DNA of 64,000 nucleotides from positions 27,298,131 to 27,362,130 of the forward strand of contig NC_045140.1 of NCBI RefSeq assembly GCF_008831285.2, read 5' to 3'. This document shows positions 10,217-22,745 of this stretch, piece by piece (the stretch's first letter is position 1; each line of letters opens with the position of its first letter). Below the pieces are notes generated by a model. It worked only from the letters and a program-made list of their open reading frames with translations, made no database searches and was not told where the DNA came from. The translations under genes were made by a program, and so were the position numbers. This DNA comes from Nymphaea colorata. Its lineage: Eukaryota; Streptophyta; Magnoliopsida; Nymphaeales; Nymphaeaceae.

Positions 10217-10291
10217 AGCCTTAAGAAAACACGTCCCTTAACGTGGAGCTAACTCTTGCCCTTCTGATAGAAATACGGGGAGAGGTTGGCC

Positions 10292-10299
10292 AATTTATA
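10292..10299 (-). promoter_or_regulatory. TATA box of the PR-1 pseudogene
   Basis: TATAAATT on the minus strand about 120 bp upstream of the start. The context matches the motif upstream of the intact PR-1 gene. Confidence 0.55.
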
Positions 10300-11639
10300 G
10301 AGTACCATGCACAGCTTGACTTGCCTTCCAAAGTAGAAAGTCTTCCTCATGCTTCACTAGCAAGTCCTTGCTAGCTGGTGACATGGACTACCTTTTAATA
10401 TAAAGAAAATGAAACTCCGCAAGAAAATTAATAATGGTGATTGTATTGCATTGTTATTTCCTCATCTTAGTTAGGTTAGAGAATTTATTTTTCTCATGTA
10501 CTTTTCTATTCATAATTAATGTCTGTTTTCAAGAGCAACAAAAGGTCCGATTAACCGGGAACACAATCTTTCTTATGAGACATACATGTATTCAACGACG
10601 TAAGTTTAAGAAATTAAGTGCAACGAAAATGAAAGGAAGAAAGTTTTTTAGGACAAGTAAAATATAGAACAACGAAGTAAATGAGAGAATTGTATGGAAA
10701 GCCAAAAAACTATCTGAAGAGTGAATTTCCCATTTTAAAGGAAAGGAAACTTTTGCAAGTGAGAAATGAAGTGAGTTTCTCCAAGTTAATTTCTGCTTCT
10801 TTTAGAAGGATAGAACTTTTAGCATTGAAAACCTTTCAAATAAAGTAGAAGTCTTTGGTAAATGCGGTATCTCTCCTCCCTATGAAAGTAACCCAACTGA
10901 TGATGACAGCATTGGAATAGTTTCTGCTCTCCATTAATATATTTTCAAGAGCAAGACAGGGCAGAGCCAGTAACTTTTTTTTTTAATTAAGTCATAAATA
11001 TATAGTTAACAAATTTTTAATTGATCATGAGGAGTGATCTTATTCCTATTCCTTTGAGGTCATTCCATACAACTGAACCTAAATTCACCCGAGTTTGAGC
11101 TCTACGAGACTGTCTTTGGAGCGAGACTCACAACCTCTGGAACAGTTGGCGTTCCATTGCCGTGTTCAAAGTGCTGTTAAACAAGTTGCTTTCCACGAAA
11201 ACAAAAGAAAGGAAAATAAGGCGTGTTTGAACTTGTTCAGTTGGTGTCCACAAGAAATTAAACAAGGGACGTGTCCTGGTCCAGCTCCGTCCATTTGCCA
11301 CAGTTCTGATGTTTCTTGGGCCGAAATCAGCGCCTTGAACAAGTTGAAACCTGCAATGAAAAAAAGCTATGGCTCCTTTCACTTATCAGCCGATAAATAT
11401 ACGAACCCAATAAACGTTGGAGCATACGCCCATGTTGGCCATTGCAGCACTATCTTGCGAATTTTTTTATTTAAACAAAAAGTTAAAATATAAATAAGAA
11501 AAAATGGCCGATAAGTAACGGCCGACACTGTGCAATATCGGTCCTGATATTTAGAGACCGGCATCAAAGACCAGAGTGGAAAAATGTCGACTGGTAGAAA
11601 TCTCATTTGACGTATCAAGTGAGCCTCTGGGACTGGACC
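10300..11639. other. intergenic, nothing recognised
   Basis: AT-rich DNA. The frame at 11095-11493 has no domain signature. No RNA or mobile element was recognised. Confidence 0.5.
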
Positions 11640-13031
11640 CATGTCACATTCTAGGATTTAAAATTTTTCCTTCGAATTCGTAAATACATAATTCGAAATA
11701 TGTGGGCGATAGAGAAAAAGGAGAGGGGAACGAACTAGTTTCATTTTAGAATTGATTTGTGTATATATTAAATACACGGAAAATTTGAAGACTCAAAAGT
11801 GAAAGTGAAGCAGGGACTTATGTCGTAGACCTGTCGTTTCAAATAATTAAGTTTGTCAAGACGCAGAATTTGATCAACACAGCTCTGGTTTTCATAACAA
11901 GTGTCCTAATCGGACTTGACGAAGCACAGGTCCAATCCCAATTCAACTCGCATCACATCATTGCTAAGAAAAACATCTGCAACGACCCCTGCGTCCGAAA
12001 AGGGTCATGCTCGCTCCCATTTCTTCCATCATATATGCGGATGATTTACTTTTCATGGCCGACTGTTCCGGTGGATCAAGTATGCAGAATCTCAACAATC
12101 GTGTTTGATTGAACATGTCAAGCCTTTCACTATTGAAATCAGACATAAATATGATATTTTATATACATCTCAAATACTAATGGTCTTACATTTCTCAACT
12201 CATAAAATTTAATTTAGACATTACATTTTATGATATCAGCATTTCACATTTATCTAGAAAAACATAACGGGAAAGCAGAACCACTAGGACTAATCAAAAG
12301 GCAAAGAGTGCTAACCAGGTAGCCAAAGAAGACATGAATGAAAGTATCTATTCCTCAGTCCTTTTAATAATAGTAGGACGACAGCCATTAAGGACGCAGG
12401 AGCCACAGCCGACTCACATTTGTTCTTCTTGACTTCGATATTCATTAGACCTCTACTATTCCAAGTTCGCTGAGTCACACATTTCTTAATTGCGTTCAGC
12501 CCAAATCCAGAGTCAGTCAGAAATATTTTTCATAAACTTAACCCTTCCCGCTATGCCGAAATCCACATTTTCCAATTTCAATAATGGAATTAACGGAGGA
12601 GAACAAATGAATATTTCCAAGCATCGAACCCGTGCAAGTGCAGGTCCATGCCTTCAACAACAACAAAAAAAACGTTCTTTATTTTGAAAAATACGCCCAT
12701 CCTTTTTTTAATATTTAATGCAAAAATAATGGAAAAGGATGCCTAATGCTCGGAAAATAACAAATCATGATTCAACCAAACCAACCAGTCTACAGTGTTT
12801 TCCCGAGCTATCAAACACACCCTTCTCTGTCAGGGGCTACTCTGGCAAGCCCCTTCTCTTGTTTTTTCATTTTTTTTCTCTGTCTACAATTTTCATCATC
12901 TATTATCCTGTCTCTCTCTCTCTGTGTTGTTTTTCTTGCAAATCTATTTCATTTGATGCAATTTAATTGTTTGAGCCTAAATGTAGATCCTTTATCTGAT
13001 TTTTGAGTTGCTTTCTTTGTTTCTCTTGCAG

Positions 13032-13345
13032 ATGTGTCTGCTCAAAGTTAACATTCATTGTCAAGGATATCAGCAGAAGGTAAAGAAGCTGCTGCGAGAA
13101 ATAGATGGTGGGTATTATTCTTCAAATTCATAAAGTTCTGTTTTTCTATTCATAACTTTTGTTTTTCCTTAGATATGTCTGTACATCCGACTGTTTCCCC
13201 TTTTATTTTCCTATTACGTACACTCTTAAAACATTTGCTTTATGTTGATACTCATGTTTTCTGGTCTTGTTATGTGGTTCATTTGTCATGGCTACTGACG
13301 ACCACCAATGATGCGGAACAGGGGAAGATGCACAAGAGGGGAATG
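13032..13345 (+). pseudogene. HIPP-like heavy-metal-associated domain relic A
   Basis: After a splice-acceptor-like CTTGCAG the sequence reads MCLLKVNIHC, then QGYQQKVKKLLREIDG. This is the start of the metal-binding (HMA) domain of heavy-metal-associated isoprenylated plant proteins. After an intron-like stretch, about 13309-13345 reads TTNDAEQGKMHKRG, matching the next part of the same domain. The second Cys of the metal-binding CxxC is Tyr here, the reading frame does not continue, and the C-terminal isoprenylation box is absent. It is a gene fragment, not a functional metallochaperone. Confidence 0.7.
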
Positions 13346-13492
13346 GCTAGATATTGCTGCTGCTGTATCAGTTGCTGTACTATTAGCTGCTGTTGGGGCT
13401 GGCCTTTCTAATCTTCATCTTTTTGGCTCTTACTATTGTATTAGTTTCTCTTGCTGATCCACATCGCCTGAGACCTTCACCTTCTTTTGTTA

Positions 13493-13798
13493 TGCATCTT
13501 GCCCTGTTCCGCATTAATGGTGGTCGTCCAACCCATGACAAATGAACCAGATGACAAGATAAGGAAACATGATGAGTACCATTAGAGAGAAAAAGGTTTT
13601 AAGAGTGTACATAGATGGAAGATAAAACTGGAACATTCTTGGATGAACAAAAATATTCATGGAAAAACAAAAATTTAGGGATAGAAGAACGAAGCTTGAA
13701 GATTTTGAAGAATAACGCCCAACATTTATTTCTTGCAGCAGCTTCTTTACCTTCTGCTTACATCCATCCAATGAATGTTAACATTGAACAGACACGTC
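13493..13798 (-). pseudogene. HIPP-like relic B (inverted copy)
   Basis: Mirror copy of relic A on the minus strand. DGCKQKVKKLLQEI is readable, followed by intron-like sequence and TTINAEQGKMHNK. The VNIH part and the DGC part lie in different frames because of a small deletion at the CxxC site, so the metal-binding motif is broken. Together with relic A it forms the inverted repeat. Confidence 0.65.
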
Positions 13799-14246
13799 TG
13801 TAATAGCAACAAAAAACAAAGCAACTAAGGCAACAGACAAAGGAGCTAGATTTGGTCTCAGAACAATTGAATTGCATCAAATGAAATAGATTTTCAAGAA
13901 AAGCAGCCGAGAGAGACAGGAGAATAGAAGACGAGTGTTGCAGGAAGGGAAAAAAATTTGGAGAACAGTCCTCCCGACACCATAAATTGGGAGGACTTCT
14001 GTCAGCGGGGACCTTCCACTAATGCTTTTGAAAATTTATCATTCAAAAACATCGGGCCTGCTGATAAGAAATTATCACAGAAATGTCGTCTTTCAAATTT
14101 CGGTGTGCATGACCGATAATCCAGAAGGTGCAGTCATACAGATCACGATGATAGGTTTCTTGTTGATGACAACGACGACGAAGGCGGTGAGGACGTAAGG
14201 CTAGGATGAAGATTGTGATGGCAAAAGCTGTGAGTTATGCGCTTAC

Positions 14247-14307
14247 AGGTTGACAAGAAGAAGAAGGCTATAAGGACCAATAGAAACGTATACATATGGG
14301 ATTTCAT
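14247..14307 (-). pseudogene. defensin-like gene relic, signal-peptide exon only
   Basis: ATG at 14307 opens MKSHMYTFLLVLIAFFFLST, followed by a GTAAGC splice donor in the same phase (phase 1) as in the two intact defensin-like genes. The residues match their signal peptide (MK S..TFLLVLI). Downstream (14060-14245) a weak match to their intron is visible, but no cysteine-rich second exon. It is a third, dead family member. Alternatively an unrecognised second exon lies further away. Confidence 0.55.
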
Positions 14308-15145
14308 GGCCTCTTTGGCTGATGAAGATTCCCTCTACTTGGACTTTTCGATGAGAAAGGCCTGCTGAATGAAGATGGTTTTATAGACAGAAAGAGAGAC
14401 ATAGCCATAAATGGTATCTGGAAATAAAATCTTGCAGTGATGAGTGAGTAAATCATTGAAATCTAGGATATACATATATAGGTAGATTGCCACATAGTGT
14501 CACAGCAAAGAGGCTACTTATTTTTGCTTGCTTTTTTGGGATAATTGTGAAGTCATTTGATCTTCATGTTTGTTTCTGAAAGAGATCTATCAGAAAGGAC
14601 TACCTGATGCTGTGAAGGAAATTTCACCAGCATTCTTAGAATGATCCGACTTTGTATAACTAGATTCTAATGAAGTTGGCTTCTTTTCTTTGTTTTATAA
14701 TTCCCAGAGTAGGCAGAATAACATTCCATAAATCTGAGTTGTTCAAATCTTTTGTTACCATTGATTTCTTCTTTCAGTGAAAAAATTTCCATATTTGAAC
14801 TTATTTTTTTATTTTAATTGAAAAGTAACAATTTAAAAAAAGGAAATTGAATCAGAACAAAATCGAAAAATCTATAGAATATCAGATTAACATTGAATCA
14901 GCCTGCTGGAGAAAATCAGTCGGCCCCTTCCATACAAATCTGCCAACTCACGCCAATTTCGAAGACCTTTTTTAATTTAAAAATGAATCCGAGTCCGACC
15001 TTTTAAAACTCCAAACTACATTACAATATTAACAATTGATGTTCAAAATGGATGAATATTATTAGATATAGAAAAATCTGACTGATGACCATATTCATAC
15101 TTATTATCCAATTGAATATTTAGTTAAATGCATGTGGATCCCCTC

Positions 15146-17035
15146 ACGTTAATTTTTCAGATCTTTGCTTTCTACTAATTTGATAGTGGCGTGTATCCAT
15201 TACATGGCCGCCGTTGACGTTAAGAATCTAGGTTATGACTTGTTGACTAGCTGAAGCTTTCTTACTGGTACAAATCTGTGCTTTCAACGATCTGTACGAT
15301 GTTTTTCACTTGAATGCACTTTCCGGTCAAGGCCGTCGGAGTTACTAGATTTTTGCTAAACCGTTACTTAGGAGCTGAAATATTAGAGTAGACCATCTGA
15401 TCTGTCTCTCTTACAAACTATTCAAGCACAAAATTTTGATATTGCACGCACATTTTTGTTTATCGAGTAGACATTATTCTCTTAATTTGTTAGAGTCAAA
15501 CTTCCCCAAATTTGGCCCTTTTGTCCTAGCATAATGTGAATATAGGCTAAGATGGATGAGACTGCAGGGTAGCAAAAGCTTTATTGGTCTTCATTGATTT
15601 TCAGAATAATGTTCTTCAATTCACGATCTATATATATATATATCTGTGTGTGTGTGTGTGCGTGTGTGTGTGTGTGTGTTTGCTGATTCAATGATTTATT
15701 ACCTTTCATGCCAGAATTAGAAAATGTCATATTGTATGAAGAGGTCCGGCTCTGTGCACCAAAAATGCCGTATGTTTTCCCTCGCCATTAAGAGGTTGAT
15801 CCACAAGATCATAAGAATTTATTCAGCTAGAATTGAATTTCATTAACTTTTCACTTATTGTGACATACTTTTCCAGAATGTCTTGGATGATTGTGTATGT
15901 AGCTCATATCTTGTCAATGCTTTTGTTATTTTTGATCATTTTGAAAAGCCATTTTCTTTTCAACTTTTAGTAGGTTGTAGGTGAGGCTGGGCATTGTGTT
16001 GGGCCGGGCTGGATCGAGGCCCAACAAAATTGGGTTTCCATCGGCCCGAAGCCCTTGTTAACGGCCAAACCAGGCCTGCTTACTTATGAGCCTAACTATC
16101 AATTTTATACATGTCGGGTACTTGATTTGACGTCTTTGATATTTGAAACTCTTAATGTTTTACATTTTAGTATCTCAAAAAATCCTTGATGACCTGCCAA
16201 GAGTTTCTAAGAGAGCCATCGATGATACAAGAAGAGTTTATAAGGAAGACAGTAGTGATGCACAAAAAGGTTTCCAACTAGCCAACTGCCAGCATCATGC
16301 CAAGCAAGAACATATATATATATATATACTGGCCGACACTTCTTAAGTGCCGGACACTATCTCTGCGCAAAATAGCAGAAACCCATAAAGATACGGCATG
16401 AACATATGTCCAGATCTTATGACAGCATTGATAGAACATCTAAACGGGGCCTTCATTCATAACTGTGATTAAATTAGCCTTTTTTCGTTTGCTTGGTCAA
16501 TGATTTGCAAAAAGCACCGCTCCCTTCAGTTCCCGAGTTCATCCTGTCGGAACCTTTTGGCTTAATCCAACCTCAAGTAGCCACTAATGATATGATAAAG
16601 GTGGTATGTTTTGTCCCCAATGATTGTGACCTTCATACCCATGCCCATAAAGGTGGTATATATTCTATACTCTCGGATAATTAATATGGCCAGCGATGAT
16701 CGGATTCCCCTTCCTATCAACTGATGTTGTTTGGCTTCTCTGTAAGTAAATCTGATGGATCTTAAATTGGACTACGGAGATGTTTTTCAAAACTATCTGC
16801 ACCATCCCTGTCCCTGACTTAAGACGTTGATTCTCCCGTGCCTTGAAACTTAAAACACGAACAAAATCATTCTACTTTTTGGTTGAAAATCTAAACATCC
16901 GATTTTGAGGTTTCTTTTTTTCAGCATTGTTGAAATGTGGTTGAATTGCTCTGTAGGTATATGTGTGTGTATCTATATATCTGCTTAATCTCAAACTTGA
17001 TACCAGTGGCACGGCTTATTATTTTGTAGCAGGTG
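15146..17035. other. intergenic with TA/TG microsatellite and GGGCC-type repeat
   Basis: (TA)n followed by (TG)n lies at about 15630-15680. At about 15983-16110 there is a GGGCCGGGC / CGGCCCGAAGCCC / GGCCAAACCAGGCC pattern, as found near the ends of small non-autonomous DNA transposons in plants; its borders were not resolved. No gene. Confidence 0.45.
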
Positions 17036-17360
17036 TAAGAATGTGACACTTTGATGAGGATGTCAATACATCTGATTTGGATCAGATATGTGATTGAACT
17101 GTTCTAAAAATATCTGATCAGATTCAGATTAGATTTATTTTTACACAATATCCTCTATCTAATGCCCTTACATTTTGAGAAACAACCAAATTCAGTTCAA
17201 AATTCTAATTCAGATTGAGATTCGGATTCAGATATACATGTAAAAATCAGATTTGGATCGGATACATCTCATGAAATCAAATTTTGGATTCGGATTCGGA
17301 TATTACTTTTCTTTGTTTAAATTTGAATCCGATTATGTGAATATCCGAATAAGCAGATAC
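17036..17360. repeat. GGATGTCAA-family AT-rich element (partial)
   Basis: Starts near 17056 with GGATGTCAATACATCTGATT and continues with many GGATTCGGATAT-like units in both orientations. The right terminal repeat is not recognisable. Same family as 21771-22193, 30908-31338 and 59208-59772. Confidence 0.55.
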
Positions 17361-17689
17361 CGAGATTGGTATTGTGAAATGCAAATGCAAAAAAAGAACC
17401 GTGATATATAGTTTATAAATCCAATTCCAGTTTCCTTCTCAAAACGCAAACCAGATGGACACAGTGTCTATTACACGAAATATATGTCCACAACCAGATT
17501 AATTAGTCTGTGTAGAGGTTCTGGTAGGCTTTTATGTATAAGGATCCAAAATGACTTTAATTACTTGGGCGCCGGACTATATCAACTCAAGGACTGATCC
17601 CTCATAAAATGAACCATCTAGATTGCATCGTTAACTTTAAATATAGACCAGAGTGCGAAAACGTCCGCTTTGACGCGTATGATACGTCC

Positions 17690-19310
17690 AATGAGTCTCT
17701 GGGAAAGAACCCATGTTACATTCTTGGATTTTAAAATTTGAAGACTCAAACGGAAAAGTGAAGTGAAGGATTTCTATCCTACACTGTCGTTTCAAATTAA
17801 GTTTGTCAAGATGCAGTATTTGGTCAACTCAGCTCTTGTTTCAGAACAAGTATCTGCTTGTTTTTTTCTGCAGGCAGTTCCGGAACCCAGATGGAAGAGA
17901 GTTAGAGAACATATTATTTCGAAAAATATGCACGTCCCTTTTTTTAATATTTAATGAAAAATAATGGATTTGAAAAAATTACAAAAAACTGCCTAATGCT
18001 CGGAAAAAAAGAAATCATGATTGGGGCTACTCTGGGGAGCCCCTTCTCCTGTTTTTTCTTTTTTCTGCGTCCACAATATTCATCCTCTATTATCCTGTCT
18101 CTCTCTGTTGTTTTTCTTGAAAATCTATTTCATTTAATGCAATTTAGTTGTTTGGAGCCTAAATCTACATCCTTTATCTTATTTTTGAGTTGCTTTTTTT
18201 GTTGCTCTTGCAGATGTGTCTGTTCAAAGTTAACATTCACTGTCATGGATATCAGCAGAAGGTAACTACACTCTCTTTAAATTGATGCTCTACCATGTAA
18301 CGAGTGTAGCAGGAAAATTTCTCATTCAATAAGAGCTCCTCCTTCCCACGTATATGATTGTTTCTAGTATTTGCTTGAGTTCTTCTTTTCTTTAATTGCC
18401 ACAGAGTGTCACAGGAAAGAAGCTACTTATTTTTCCCTTTTTTTTGGGATAATTGTGAAGCCATTTGAGAACGGGCTACCTGACGCTGTGCAGGAAATTT
18501 CACCAGCATTTTTAGAATGGTCCGCCTTTGTATAATTAGATTCTGATCATGATGAAGTTGGCCTCTTATTTTTGGTTTACAATTCCCGGAATAGGCAGAA
18601 TAACATTTTTCCCCCAACCAAGGAGGTATTTTCATTTATATGTGAGCGACCAACTAATTCCATAAATCTGAATTGTTAAATCTTTTATGATCAGTTGATT
18701 TCTTCTTTAAATGAAAGGAGGTTTCAAAATCGGCTCACCCAGAAGGGTCGGGATTGTTTTGAATATTTTAACTGATTTTTTTAGATTTTAATTTAAAAGT
18801 AACAATTAAAAAAAGAAATTAAATCAGAACAAAATCAAAAGATATACAGAATTATCAGATTTCCCATTGAATCAGCCAGCGGGAGAAAATCAGTCCGCCC
18901 CTTCCATTCAATTCTGCCAACACGCCCAATTTATCAGTCAATTCAAATTGATTTACTCACACCTTTTGTGGGGCTACTGTTGGTAAAATTAAAGATGTCA
19001 ATGGATTGGATTCAATCAAAATGCACTTGACTATAGCCGACATCTGATTTACTGAATGTTTACATATTCGGATTCGAATAAAGAAACATGTACCATATTT
19101 CAAATGAATGTTTAAGCTCATGTGAACCCAATACAAGTCAGACTTTGTTTTCCATTCAAAAATGAATCTGAGTTCGGCCTTTTAAAAACCCAAACTACGT
19201 TATGATATTAACAACCGATTTCCAAAATGTATGAATATTAGATATAAAAAAATCAAACTGACCTAATTGAATATTTATTTAAATCGGAATGTAATTCTAA
19301 TCTGTCATTA
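17690..19310. repeat. diverged duplicated block D1, copy b
   Basis: Shorter partner of 11640-15145. It holds one HIPP relic and the GAAATTTCACCAGCATT segment shared with about 14620. About 18950-19145 interrupts the collinearity and carries a GATGTCAATGGATTGGATT start like the GGATGTCAA family. Confidence 0.65.
18214..18262 (+). pseudogene. HIPP-like relic C
   Basis: MCLFKVNIHCHGYQQKV after a TTGCAG acceptor. This is the same exon start as relic A, and again Tyr replaces the second Cys of CxxC. The homology stops after the lysine pair, so only about 16 codons remain. Confidence 0.6.
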
Positions 19311-19330
19311 TTAAATCTCAATCTGAACCA

Positions 19331-21761
19331 ATTTTTTAATCATACCCAACTTTCAAAAGCATTCGGTCCCATCGTATTTCATCTAAATCTAATCCATTGA
19401 CTGAGAACTCGTTTTTGTTAAAAAGAAGGGAAAATAGTATGGATTTCCACTCCTACTTTTTTTTTTCACGAAAAATTATTCCTCCTGTGATCAAACGTGG
19501 CTGACTATTTACTAGGCTGGAGCCGCCGGACGCTTGTGATACCTCCATCACCAACCGCCTGAGCAGGCAGCAGCCTTCTTCTTTTTCTTCCTAAGGCTGC
19601 CCGATGAAGGGAAACGACCCTCTTTCTCTTCTGTGGATGACTCGTCCTCTCATGGCAGATGAAAACAATCGAGGCTGCAAAACATCTACTTGGTGAATGA
19701 AGGAGCTCCGATGACTTTAGGTTTCACAAATTTTTGAAGGCCATTTTCGATTTCCCACGATCATCCGTTGGTGCCCGGCATTCTTGCTTTGGCCATTTTA
19801 CATTCTTTGGCAAACATCTTTTAACGTCTTGACATTTTGGGTGTTCCCTTTGGAAATTTATGGGGTTCTTTTTTGGACGAGGATCTCAACCTCGCCGTCG
19901 TCACGAACCAATCATCTTGTAGTTGGCTTTTGTATGTTCTATGGGTCTTTTGATTGTTAGCTTGTACTGTGCAATACAGGATTTCTAAGCGCATCCTGTA
20001 AGGACTCTATAGTTCTGTTCGATGCTCTAGCCATCTTGATTTTGCTCAGGCGATTCCACGAATGCCTGATGGGCATCAAATAGGCCGGCGGATTTCCGTC
20101 CTCTCAATCCAATTTCCGGCGAAATGAAGGACAGCTTGTCTTTTGCATTTTTCTCTTCCGTCTTTGAGTAGTGGACTCGCTCTTTCTGGTTATGCATTGA
20201 TGAAGGGGAGAAGGTAGATCATAGGATGTTTTTTTATCTACTGCTGCTTCCGGAGCATTTTGGTGATCGCAACTTCAATCTATGTAGGCCTAAAAATGAT
20301 GTTCTCGATATTCTTGTTCTGTCCAGAATATTATTCTACTCCTCCTGTTGTACCGAGAGAAAATATGCTGTTGAGACACCCATAATTGACCCATTTTGTT
20401 AACATTTGTAATAGTAGTCGTATAGATCAAGGAAGTATACGATTCACAATCCAATTATATGCAGGACCATCAGTTTGGAATTACCATCCCAAGCTGCTTA
20501 TTAGTCCATCCTATCTATTCGCATATTTATATGCTAATATGCCCCTTAATCATTTACTTTTTTATATAGAGGGTAGGGTGTCCCTTGAGCCATTTGAATT
20601 ATTGTACCTGAGCCAAAAATGTCTGACTCCGCCTTTAGATGCTTGAATTTTTAAGTTCATTGCAACTTATGTGCCGGCCATGGATGTCGCGCCAAGCCCC
20701 CAACCATGGCTGCCTCAACATGCAGTTATGCCGCGCACTTCGTTCTTGGCAGCGCAGAAATGGTGTTGTGATTAGAGTAGCTCATCCCGCTAAAGATAAA
20801 TATGCACTTAAAAGGGCGTTTGATTGGTCCGGTATTTTGATTCTGGAATGAAAATTCGACAAAATATCACAACGACAGGGAAGGATCCAGAGACAAGGGT
20901 GGGGAAGATAGAGAAAGGGTGGAGAAAACGCCATCTCTCATCAATCCCTTGACAGAGCGAGTGAGACAGAGAGAGAGCAAGGGCAAGGAAGATCTTCATA
21001 TCCCTGCTGTAACCTGTTGTTGAAGAGTTGAAGACTCCCAATCGGCTGCACTTCACTGCTGGCGGAGATGAAGGAGAAAGAGAGAAGATAGCTAACGGGC
21101 AGGGATGGAGGAGAAGGGCGTGTTAGGGCATTGGGTGAGGGGGCAGAACACGGTCGACGGAATTTTGATTCCAGATTTGAATATCAAGGATTGTCTATTC
21201 AAATTGAAATATCGAATCAATTGGTTTGCGCATGCAGTTTTGTGATTTTAGTTTCTAGGACTTGCCGACTGCTTGCTGATAGAGTTGAGTCGATATGTGT
21301 GCTTCCTGTCAATTTTTTTCCTCTAGTGTTCCAAATTTTCTGAATTGTCACTTTAATTGTGTAAAGAATTGGCTTGAGTGCAGATGCAGTTGCTCGAACT
21401 GGAGAAGCCTTGTTGCTTGTCACAAATATTATTTGCAAGCCTGCTTACGGAAGTTTAGCCTTAGCAGTAGTAGAGTACCAAATCTAAAGACTAAGTATGT
21501 AATCTATGTTTTTAATGAAAAGTCGATTCACATGCGTGCGCCTTGATAAGCGACAAGCGCCCATATCATGACATGTCGATATGGTGCTAATTTCATCATT
21601 TCAATCCGCGAACGAGTTTATCATAATGAGACGACCAGGTGTCTCTCTTTTCTATATCAATATCATAAGGTTGTAACTTCTTTCATCTCAAACTCGATAC
21701 AAGTTACACGGCTTATTAATGTGTTGCAATTGACCTCTGACTTGGTTGGTGTGAGAATGTG
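19331..21761. other. intergenic, nothing firmly recognised
   Basis: No supported gene. A GGGCGTTTGATTGGTCCGG / TTTTGATTCTGGAATG stretch near 20814-20850, and a related GGAATTTTGATTCCAG near 21158, look like ends of a small DNA transposon, but no clean inverted ends or target duplication were found. Confidence 0.4.
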
Positions 21762-22202
21762 TACTTTGGACGTGGTATGCCAATACGTTTGATTAGGATG
21801 GAACATCTTGATTGAACCGAACCCAAAAAAAAGTTCCGATAAGTAAAAAATAATAATATCCGTTTAAGAAATTGGATCATATTCAGATTTAAAAAATGAC
21901 ATCCAATCAGATTTGGATTAAAGATATATATAAATAGCTGATGGATTTGAATCTGATTTACTTCTAAATAAAATCATATATCTAATGCCCTTCCATTTTG
22001 AAAATCGGTCAAATTTGGTTCAAAATTTGGATTTTGATTCAGATATAAATGTAAAAATCAGATTTGACAGATCTTAAAATCAGATTCAGATTCAGATATG
22101 ACTTTTCTTTGTTTGAATTTGAATATGTGGAAATCTGAACAAACAAATATGGTTAAGGGTATATCTTATTTGAATCTGATCTGCTGACCTCCCTACTTTA
22201 GA
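21762..22202. mobile_element. GGATGTCAA-family element with target duplication
   Basis: AT-rich body of GGATTTGGATT/AATCAGATTCAGATT units (about 21771-22193) with a degenerate terminal repeat. TACTTTGGA at 21762-21770 is repeated as TACTTTAGA at 22194-22202. In the duplicated copy of this right flank (27512-27520) the sequence is exactly TACTTTGGA, so the original target duplication was 8 to 9 bp. That length fits hAT or Mutator-type transposons. It has no coding capacity, so it is non-autonomous. Confidence 0.6.
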
Positions 22203-22745
22203 GCTCGAGATTGGTCTTGTGAAACTCAAATGCATTTAAAAAGAACCGTGACATAAACTTTAGAAATCCTAGTTCGATTTCATTCTCAAAATTCCAAAAC
22301 CAGATGAACAATTTCTATAAACCAAGAATATATGTCCACAACTAGATTAATTAGTTTACATGGAGGTTTTGATAGGCTTTTACTTATAATGATCCAAAAT
22401 GACTGTAGTTATATGCATGCCGGACTATATCAACTCAAGGACTGATCCATCATAAAATTAACCATCTAGATAGCATCTTTAACTTCAATTACAGAGCAGC
22501 ATGAGACATTGGATATATCTGATGTACTGTTACATAAGCTTGTAGTTGAACTTCTCACATTGAACTCAATTCCAGTAAGTAGAAGAACCTAAGATAGCAA
22601 TAAGAAGTTAAAGTTCTTGTTTTTAATGCAGCACTAATGTTGATGGTTGACAACAGAAAGGGGAAGGAAAGGTAATGCACGTATGCTATTTTTTTCATTC
22701 ATGAGGAGCGCCATTTGATCCTTCTTCTTCTATAAAGGTGGCATT

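Larger units (their letters stand above)
12840..13985. repeat. long imperfect inverted repeat (HIPP relic arms)
   Basis: Arm 1 is about 12840-13334 and arm 2 about 13493-13985, with a spacer of roughly 158 bp. The arms pair over intron-like and exon-like HIPP sequence, for example GTTAACATTCATTG at 13047 with its reverse complement near 13776, and GACCACCA.T.ATGCGGAACAG at 13309 with its reverse complement near 13505. Pairing is imperfect throughout. A transcript across both arms would form a hairpin with a stem of about 490 bp. Confidence 0.75.
11640..15145. repeat. diverged duplicated block D1, copy a
   Basis: Collinear with 17690-19310 in patches. Matching patches are 11640-11930 with 17700-17860 (ACCCATGT.ACATTCT.GGA, GTTTGTCAAGA.GCAG), 12740-13080 with 17985-18262, 14480-14760 with 18395-18690, and 14960-15140 with 19145-19310. 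Copy a is longer because it holds the HIPP inverted repeat and the defensin-like relic. Divergence is clearly higher than in the duplications at 22-59 kb, so this is an older event. Confidence 0.7.

Noticed and set aside
13335-13450. Hydrophobic frame in the hairpin spacer (IAAAVSVAVLLAAVGAG)
   Set aside because: Out of frame with the HIPP relic, with no start or neighbouring exon in support. Likely chance.
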